A stretch of DNA of 64,000 bases from Angiostrongylus vasorum (Eukaryota; Nematoda; Chromadorea; Rhabditida; Metastrongylidae), in contig JADANN010000461.1 in the NCBI GenBank assembly GCA_018806985.1, positions 558,001-622,000 of the forward strand. The letters are read 5' to 3'. The translations under genes and the position numbers were made by a program. Within the stretch, counting starts at the first letter, position 1. Every line of letters begins with the position of its first letter. The notes under the pieces are model-generated. The model saw nothing but the letters and a program-made list of their open reading frames with translations. It had not been told where the DNA came from and did no database searches. This document shows positions 56,935 to 64,000 of this stretch, one piece after another.

Positions 56935-57375
56935 AGGATATGAGCAAAACTCGGAGGCTCAGTTGGGCTTCGAACTTGGTTATCCTTTCCGGAGACTCAT
57001 AAGCCATCCACCATACCAGCCCAGCGCCTTATTTTGCTTTTCTACCAGCTATGTTTTTACTCTAACGGCGCTATCAGCAATCACCGGTCAACAGGTTCAA
57101 TCTGGAGAGCACAAATCGGAATTTAACCTAGTTAAGCTGAAGTTGCAGTCGAAATCACAATATGGTAACTTCTGCTGCCTATTCTATTGTCCTGGCTGGG
57201 TACTATGTGAAGTAAAACTACAAGGATGCTGAGATGTAACCAAAAAAACAAGGGCCTTGGTTGGTGTGGTGGATAGCACGTGAGTCCCCATAAAGAGTAA
57301 TCGTGGGTTCGAAGCCCAACTGGGGCTCCGGGTTTTGCTTTCTATCTCAGAATTATTGTGGTTATAACTCCCACG
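56935..57375. repeat. R2 inverted dimer, long form
   Basis: Minus unit 56935-57190 and plus unit 57210-57375. B box GGGTTCGAAGCCC and A box GTTGGTGTGGTGGATAGCA are good tRNA matches. It abuts the end of Penelope copy A. Confidence 0.75.
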
Positions 57376-57404
57376 TCCGACTTTCTATTAACCACGGCAT
57401 TGAT

Positions 57405-59545
57405 TGAATAATTCTTTCTGCTTCTGTTTAGCAAACACGAGGTGTTATTTTATTTCTTTATTTAAGTACAAGCTGACGTTTCGGCGGATTTCGCCTTCCT
57501 CAGAGCCTGGAAAGGTCATGTTGACAGCAATCTATTCGGCCAAACACCTCCATAACCAAACAGAGAAAACGCTGAATCAAGATTTCAATCACATTGAACA
57601 CAGCTTTGCACACTCACCGCTTTCTATGAGGCTTCCACTGAGTATGTCGCGTGGAGACCAACCGCACAGAGTTCACATGGAAGCGTAATATGCCCCCTCC
57701 CAACAAAATAACAGCCTTATATACTGCCCAATGTCACGCGTGATAATGAGGCATTCTTCCCTGCGGTTCATTTTCGGATTTCTGGAATTAATCCAGAACG
57801 CCTCGAGAGTTTTGCGCGCTTGTGTTCTCGATTCCTGCGCGAGGATCGTGACGCGCACTTCAAAGTCCTCCCTCGCTATGTCTCTGGGTCCTATGCGTGC
57901 CTAGTGGGGTATTTGGTTTACGTTTGCCGACTAGGTGTTCTTTTATGCGGACACAGAGGGGTCTGCCCGTTTCGCCAATGTATTCGTCTCCGCACGCCTT
58001 ACAGGAGATCAGTTAAACTGTACCCGAGCTCATGCAGTCACTGTCTCTACCATTAGGGCAAACTATGCAATTTTTGCGTTGCACATAGACGGTCATATAG
58101 GCGGTTACGAACTAGTTGGCGCCTAAGATTACTCGGTGGCATTTCAACTACGTTTACCGAATTTTCTAGACCCGCCCTTCTTAAGCAGCGTTTTATAGCT
58201 GCACTTACATCATTTGAGATGAAGGGTAGGATAAACGGGACCATTTTATCGCCTAGAGTTGCCGTTTGGAGGCCTAGGATTTCCTCTACACCTGTCCCGA
58301 ACTACAGTTTCGTAGCCATTAGAAATGGCTATTTGCTGCGCCAAGTTCCGGGACTCCTTTCTCTGCTCTCTTCCCGTGCACACGTTGGTTGCTCTTCGAC
58401 ACATGTTTCTTACCAGCGCCCTTTTCGTGTGAGAGGGGTGAGAGGAGAGATAATGAACCAAGATGTTTTTTACTACTTACCTTTCGGTACCAATTCGTAA
58501 TGTAGCCATTTTCTGACAGGTTAATTTGGACGTTCAGGAATGGAAGCCAGTTGCCTTTCGGTTTCTCTCGGGTAAACTTGATATACCCTGACTGTTCGTT
58601 CAACAACTCGAAACATTTGTCCATTTCCTCTTGTGTTCAGCAAAGGGCAAAACAGTCATCTATATATCTACAGTAGAGTAGCGGCCCGAGATCGGTCACT
58701 GGTGCTTCCACCTTAGACATAAACGCAATGGCAAGACTTGGTGCCAGTCGCTGTCCCATTGCCAACCCTCTTATTTGAGCGTAGTAGCTAGCTTCCGGAC
58801 CATCCGAAGATTGAGCAGCTCAAGCATTCTTTTCAAAAGTGCCATCAACTACTCTATTTTGAAGCCATACATGTTTATTTCTCCTTCGTGTCGCATCAGG
58901 AGTTCGAATATGGCTTGCATTGCGGAGTCATTCGACACGTTTGTATAGAGGGCGCTAACGTCGAACGACTCCATCACGTACGCACTGCTGGGCTGCGCTG
59001 TACGTAGACGATCCAGAAACATCTGGGTATTCGTAAGATGGGCTGGAATGTGCTTCAACAACCGGTCAAATATTAGCGTTAAAAACCATGTCATCCTCTC
59101 CGTTGGCTCGTCTACACAGCTAATGATTGGTCCAACCCTAAACAATGATGGATCGATAGACGCAATATCATCGCTGGATACTAGCTTATGAGTTTTTATA
59201 AGCAAGTACAAGACGGGATATGTTGGTAAGTCAACTTTTAGTTGAGAGATAACTGATGGTTTTAAACCAGCAGCTCTTGCCATTTTGGCCCATTCGTGGT
59301 TCAATTTTCGGTATTTACTTTTAAACTCCTTCTCAGATGATGGACGATAAAGCGAAGCATCTTCAAGATGCTTTTTCGTTATTTCAACATCTAACTGATG
59401 GGGAATTACGACAAACTCTCCACTCATATCACTAACCGATAGTCTTATGTTTTTCAACCTTATCAGCTCTCGTACCTCTCGCATACCACGTTTTTGCACT
59501 GCAGTGAGGTTTGAGCTGTATCTTTTCGCGCGATAGTGATTAAGG
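57405..59545 (-). mobile_element. Penelope-like element, copy A (left arm of inverted pair)
   Basis: Reading minus, the 5' coding part is an open frame 59499-58849 with VLYLLIKTHKL, ERMTWFLTLIFDRLLKHIPA and ESFDVSALYTNVSND, typical of Penelope-like reverse transcriptase. Further pieces follow in other frames: the catalytic YCRYIDDCF region near 58660-58690 (with a stop shortly after), ISNGYETVVRDRCRGNPRPP near 58270, and a GIY-YIG endonuclease part at 58020-57673 (GDEYTGETGR, ESRTQARKTLEAFWINSRNP). Several stops and shifts make it inactive. The 3' end carries a hammerhead-like motif at 57471-57510. Penelope-like elements are telomerase-related retroelements that use a GIY-YIG nuclease. Confidence 0.85.
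57471..57510 (-). ncRNA. Hammerhead-ribozyme-like motif, Penelope copy A end
   Basis: Reading minus: GGCT, the box CTGAGGA, an extra A, stem II GGCG/CGCC with a five-base loop, box GAAA, then CGTC and AGCT. GGCT and AGCT can form stem I (three Watson-Crick pairs plus one wobble). Cleavage would fall after GTC. Stem III is only the self-complementary ACGT, so any activity would need pairing between two copies. The extra A before stem II is a departure from the canonical core. Confidence 0.5.
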
Positions 59546-59564
59546 ACTTTGAAAGTTTCATTCG

Positions 59565-61445
59565 TAAATGGGCCAAAATGGCAAGGCCTGCTGGTTTAAA
59601 ACCATCAGTTATCTCTCAACCAAAAGTTGAGCTACCAACATGTCCCGTCTTGTACTTGCTTATAAAAAACTCATAAGCTAGTATCCAGCGATGATATTGC
59701 GTCTACCGATCCATCATTGTTTAAGGTTAGACCAATCATTAGCTGTGTAGACGGGCCAACGGATAGGATAACATGGTTTTTTAACCCTAATATTTAACCA
59801 GTTGCTGAAACACATTCCAGCCCATCTTGCGAATACCCAGATGTTTCTGGATCGTCTACGTACTGCGCAGCCCAGCAGCGCGAACGTGATGGAGTCCTTC
59901 GACGTTAGCGCCCTCTATACAAACGTGTCGAATGACTCCGCAGTGCAAGCCATATTCGTACTCCTGATGCGACACGAAGGAGAAATAAACATGTATGGCT
60001 TCAAGATAGAGCAGTTGATGGCACTCTTAAAAGAATGCTTGAGCTGCTCAATCTTCAGATGGTCCGGAAAGTACTACGCTCAAATAAGAGGGTTGGCAAT
60101 GGGACAACGACTGGCACCAAGCCTGGCCATTGCGTTTATGTCTAAGATGGAAGCACCGGTGATCGATCTCGGGCCGCTACTCTACTGTAGATATATAGAT
60201 GACTGTTTTGTCCTTTGCTCAACACAAGAGGAAATGGACAAATGTTTTGAGTTGTTGAATGAACAGTCAGAGTATATCAAGTTCACCCAAGAGAAACCGA
60301 AAGAAAAACTGGCTTCCATTCCTGAACGTCCAAATTAGCCTGTCAGAAAATGGCTACATTACGAAGTGGTACCGAAAGCCAACTAATAAAAACAACTTGG
60401 TTCATTACCTCTCCTCTCACCCCTCTCACACGAAAAGTGCGCTGGTAAGAAACATGTGTCGAAGAGCAACCAACGTGTGCACGGGAAGAGAGCAGAGAAA
60501 GGAGTCCCGGAACTTGGCGCGGCAAATAGCCATTTCTAATGGCTACGAAACTGTAGTTCGGGACAGGTGTAGAGGAAATCCTAGGCCTCCAAACGACAAC
60601 TCTAGCGATAAAATGGTCCCGTTTATCCTACCCTTCATCTCAAATGATGTAAGTGCAGCTGTAAAACGCTGCTTAAGAAGGGCGGGTCTAGAAAATTCGG
60701 TAAACGTAGTTGAAATGCCACTGAGTAATCTTAGGCGCCAACTAGTTCGTAACCGCCTATATGACCGTCTATGTGCAACGCAAAATTGCATAGTTTGCCC
60801 TAATGGTAGAGACGGTGACTGCATGAGCTCGGGTACAGTTTAACTGATCTCCTGTAAGACGTGCGGAGACGAATACACTGGCGAAACGGGCAGACTCCTC
60901 TGTGTCCGCATAAAAGAACACCTAGTCGGCAAACGTAAACCAAATACCCCACTAGGCACGCATAGGACCCAGAGACATAGCGGGGAGGACTTTGAAGTGC
61001 GCGTCACTATCCTCGCGCAGGAATCGAGAACACAAGCGCGCAAAACTCTCGAGGCGTTCTGGATTAATTCCAGAAATCCGAAAATGAACCGCAGGGAAGA
61101 ATGCCTCATTATCACGCGTGACATTGGGCAGTGTATAAGGCTGTTATTTTGTTGGGAGGGGCATATTACGCTTCCATGTGAACTCTGTGCGGTTGGTCTC
61201 CACGCGACATACTCAGTGGAAGCCTCATAGAAAGCGGTGAGTGTGCAAAGCTGTGTTCAATGTGATTGAAATCTTGGTTCAGCGTTTTCTCTGTTTGGTT
61301 ATGGAGGTGTTTGGCCGAATAGATTGCTGTCAACATGACCTTTCCAGGCTCTGAGGAAGGGGGAAATCCGCCGAAACGTCAGCTTGTACTTAAATAAAGA
61401 AATAAAATAACACCTCGTGTTTGCTAAACAGAAGCAGAAAGAATT
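59565..61445 (+). mobile_element. Penelope-like element, copy B (right arm of inverted pair)
   Basis: A plus-strand, 5'-truncated copy of the neighbouring element. Homology starts near 59570 (the WAKMARAAGLKPSVISQ region); the first about 250 bases show frame breaks. Open frames 59802-60338 and 60259-60843 cover NVMESFDVSALYTNVSND, the reverse-transcriptase core RYIDDCFVLCSTQEEMD, and the stretch up to VCPNGRDGDCMSSGTV. After an in-frame TAA (60841-60843) the GIY-YIG part continues (LISCKTCGDEYTGETGR, then RIKEHLVGKRK) to about 61165. The 3' end has a hammerhead-like motif at 61347-61384 and the same terminal sequence as copy A, ending in TTTGCTAAACAGAAGCAGAA. Confidence 0.85.
61347..61384 (+). 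ncRNA. Hammerhead-ribozyme-like motif, Penelope copy B end
   Basis: Same design as the copy A motif: GGCT, CTGAGGA, A, a GGGGG-to-CCGCC stem with a weakened pair, GAAA, CGTC, AGCT. A G replaces C in the stem II left strand (AGGGGG instead of AGGCG), so this copy's stem II is damaged. Confidence 0.45.
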
Positions 61446-61499
61446 ATTGTGGTTATAGTTCACATCATACACCGCCATGAAAAAAGGAAAATTTTTTTA

Positions 61500-62320
61500 T
61501 TCCTATTTTTTACATGGTCCGTCTTCACGTCTACTGGGTCGCCGGCTTCTTTCAAAGGGGCCGATTGCACCCCAAGCTGCTCTCCTTCTTTTATCTAGTT
61601 CCTTCTCCATGTTGTTTTCAATGTCCATTGATCGCCCAAGGTATACGTACGAGTTGGTCTCTGCAATGAGAGAACCATCCAATTCAATTTTTTTCGTCTT
61701 CGCACTATTAGTTTTTCTTAAATTGGGTCTTCTTCCGATTTATACGTATTCCAGTCTTTTTTCCCGCTTCGTTGAGCTCATTGATCATCGTCTCTGCTTC
61801 GTTGGTACTTCTTGAGAAGATGACGATGTCATCTGCGAAACGAAGATTTGATAGGAATATTCTATCAATGCATATGACTTTCTTATCCCAATAGAGTGAC
61901 TTCATTATCCACTGCAGTACGGCACTGAACAGCTTTGGCGATATTGTGTCGTCTCGTCGAACCGCTTTTTCCAATGGACATGCTAAGAGGTCGATGGAAA
62001 AACAGTATTTTCATAGTGCAGTTTCGATAATAGTCAGATAGAGTTCCCTCCGTAGGACGTGTCCACTCCTTCGTCGACGAGCGCTTATAGGATTACATTC
62101 TTTTCGACATTGTCAAAAAAGCTTTTTCACAGTTGACAAAGGTTAGGGCTAGAGGGAGGTGGTATTTCCGACAAACTTCGACGAACACTGTTTGGAATTT
62201 GCTGTAGAGTTTCCAAATAACTGATGCAGTGGGTTTCCCAGTACTGTCACAAGAACCGATATCAGCTCGGGGTTTAATAAAAGCGGAAATCAGTTGTAGT
62301 GTCCACACAGGCACCACAAA
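61500..62320 (-). mobile_element. Non-LTR reverse-transcriptase fragment
   Basis: Reading minus: RKYHLPLALTFVNCEKAF (62317-62093 frame), then RRDDTISPKLFSAVLQWIMK and NLRFADDIVIFSRSTNEAET (61974-61708). The FADD catalytic motif is intact but the frame is broken and both ends are missing. Confidence 0.8.
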
Positions 62321-62329
62321 ACTCTTACG

Positions 62330-63420
62330 TTTGGACGAAAAATGGCAGCGGAGATCGTTTTGTAAGGTTCTTTTTACTGCCCACTTTAATCATTCGTTCT
62401 CAATGGTTATTATATGTAGGAAGAGATTGTGAAAGATAACTGAACGGTGTGGCGCTCTGCAAAAGACTGTAGATATTCGTTCAGGTATCTTTATCTTTTC
62501 CCAGAGCCGACACCTCGTCTGGATGCTAAACTCGGCAAAACATGTGACATTGGTTTAGAGGTAGATTGATGTTTGGTTTTTTTCAACTGCCTTTAGAATT
62601 TAAGAGTTAATATTCTGTTACGAATGGTTATAGCTTCAACACAGAATTCTGTTTAACCTCGGCATAGTTTATCGATCTCTCGGTTTATGGATAAGCTTCC
62701 GGGAGGGTATTACAAATTTTTACTATAGCTAACGTTTCGAAACCATTTTCTTGTTCTTCAAAGCAATAATGATTCGAGTCGAGTGTCCACAGCATTTTGC
62801 TTTTTCCTGATTCTCTTTGCGAAGTGGGTCTTTCTGGACGTATCGAGTCAACTGAAGTGGAACATCGCATGAATGGAAAAGCCTACATAACAATAACTTG
62901 ATATATCCCTTTTACGTGATACCATTCTTGCCTCGCAGAGATGACCTGTCCTCCAGATTTGTAAAAGCCTCGTAGAAGTTTATCAATAAACGGAGACACG
63001 GGATTATGGGGTGAAGATGTTTCATTCTTGAATAGAACTAGTTTCCATAACGAAAATAATCAGAGCAGTATTACTTTCAGGAGTGTTTGTCAGAGATCCC
63101 TGTTATTGTTAAGAACTGCCCATCCATGGCTCTATCCAGATCGAGCAGACGGAAAACTCGAAACTCAGCTAAAGTGGGAACCTTCATCCATTCACCATAA
63201 AAATCATCTTCAGTGTTTTCTAATCGGTAAAGGGACCAATTTCACACTGATCGATATATTTTGAACGCATTGTCAATGATTTATGATAAGTGTCGTTTGT
63301 TGCTCAGCTGGTTGGTTGCAATCATCAGCAACCGTCTGTCAAGGAGAGGACCTGGGACCACGGGAGGAGTCTTATGTGAGAAATCTAGCTGGCTGCTATC
63401 GCACCTACAGTAAAAATACA
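62330..63420. other. No gene recognised
   Basis: Between two opposed LINE fragments. It includes the weak hammerhead-like remnant at 62.7 kb; otherwise nothing is supported. Confidence 0.5.
62725..62768 (-). repeat. Hammerhead-like remnant of a third type
   Basis: Reading minus: GCTTTGAAGAACAAGAAAAT, then GGTTTCGAAACGTTAGC. The GAAACGT box and the flanking GC/AGC pairing recall the other motifs, but stem II cannot be drawn convincingly. Confidence 0.3.
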
Positions 63421-63424
63421 AAGA

Positions 63425-63740
63425 ACTTTTCCATCGACCCCTCTCTATTTCCATAGGAAAAGTGGTGCGACGAGGCGACACAATATCGCCAAAGCTGTTT
63501 ACTGCCGCATTGCAGTGGATAATGAAATCACTCGATTGGAACGAGAAGGACGTATGTATTGATGGAAAAATTCCTATAAAATCTTCCTTTCGCGGATGAA
63601 ATCGTCACCCTTTCGAGGAGTACCAGTGAAGCAAAAGACGATGTTAATCGATCTCGACAACGCGGGGAAAAAAAGAATGCACTACTTATAAATCGGAAGA
63701 AGACCCAGTTAATGAAAATCCATGATGAAACATCGAACCT
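63425..63740 (+). mobile_element. Second non-LTR reverse-transcriptase fragment
   Basis: Plus strand: RRGDTISPKLFTAALQWIMK, WNEKDVCIDGK, a decayed LFADEIVT-like stretch (the FADD Asp is changed), SRSTSEAKDD and LINRKKTQLMKI. It is related to, but opposite in orientation to, the fragment at 61.5-62.3 kb. Confidence 0.7.
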
Positions 63741-64000
63741 TGTACTTGTGCACCGAGCGTTAAATGAATGTGAAAAAACAACATGAACAAGAAATTATGG
63801 AGAAAAAAGAAGACCAGCATGGGTCCTATTCGGACCGCTCTAAGAATCCATCGTCCAACAAACGGACTCGAAACTCTATGCTCACTTTTCGGCGCAATGG
63901 CCCTTCCAGCGATCTGCTATGCGGCAAAGTTAAGTTGACATTTCAATCACATCAAAATTTTTGTGAACTGATCACAAACGCTTAAATGATGTCTTACTTT

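Noticed and set aside
62725..62768. Functional hammerhead ribozyme
   Set aside because: Only the GAAACGT box and flanking pairing are suggestive; stem II cannot be formed, so it is listed only as a remnant.

Overview
The window looks like nuclear DNA of a parasitic nematode, most probably a strongylid (hookworm-like, clade V). The reasons are: genes split into many short exons with TTTCAG-type acceptors; acceptors directly upstream of start codons that look like spliced-leader sites; an RTE-like non-LTR element of the type abundant in strongylid genomes; and very heavy loading with short tRNA-headed repeats. The species call is an inference from sequence character only.

Four host genes could be rebuilt or partly rebuilt exon by exon, with splice phases that agree at nearly every junction. 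On the minus strand, UFL1 (UFM1 E3 ligase; 15 exons, 26833 down to 11931) lies just downstream of COG2 (conserved oligomeric Golgi complex subunit 2; 10 exons, 32374 down to about 27344). Their close same-strand spacing resembles a nematode operon. Divergent from COG2, on the plus strand at 33769-35723, is a four-exon gene whose product matches what I recall of the C-terminal end of Integrator subunit 1, but there is no room for the rest of that protein. A PP1-like serine/threonine phosphatase with a long C-terminal tail occupies the minus strand from 48540 to 39557. It carries a one-base frameshift in the SAPNYCG motif exon. A two-exon secreted-protein candidate starts at 55328 (plus).

The remainder is mostly repeats. 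There are four recurrent short families: R1, R2 and R4 have tRNA-like A and B boxes, while R3 has no clear head. R2 copies repeatedly occur as inverted dimers. Autonomous or formerly autonomous elements are: a dead mariner with intact terminal inverted repeats inside a UFL1 intron; mariner scraps; a degraded RTE-like LINE at 51.4-53.6 kb with two smaller LINE fragments near the right end; and Penelope-like elements (reverse transcriptase plus GIY-YIG). The Penelope-like copies form a large inverted pair at 57.4-61.4 kb and an internally deleted copy at 8.4-9.9 kb. Their ends, and several solo fragments, carry a conserved hammerhead-ribozyme-like motif. A TA-rich minisatellite fills 4.75-5.65 kb.

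The host genes do not form one pathway: ufmylation at the ER, Golgi tethering, a transcription-complex fragment and a phosphatase. The most notable material is the set of Penelope/hammerhead units and the repeated fold-back organisation of the short repeats.
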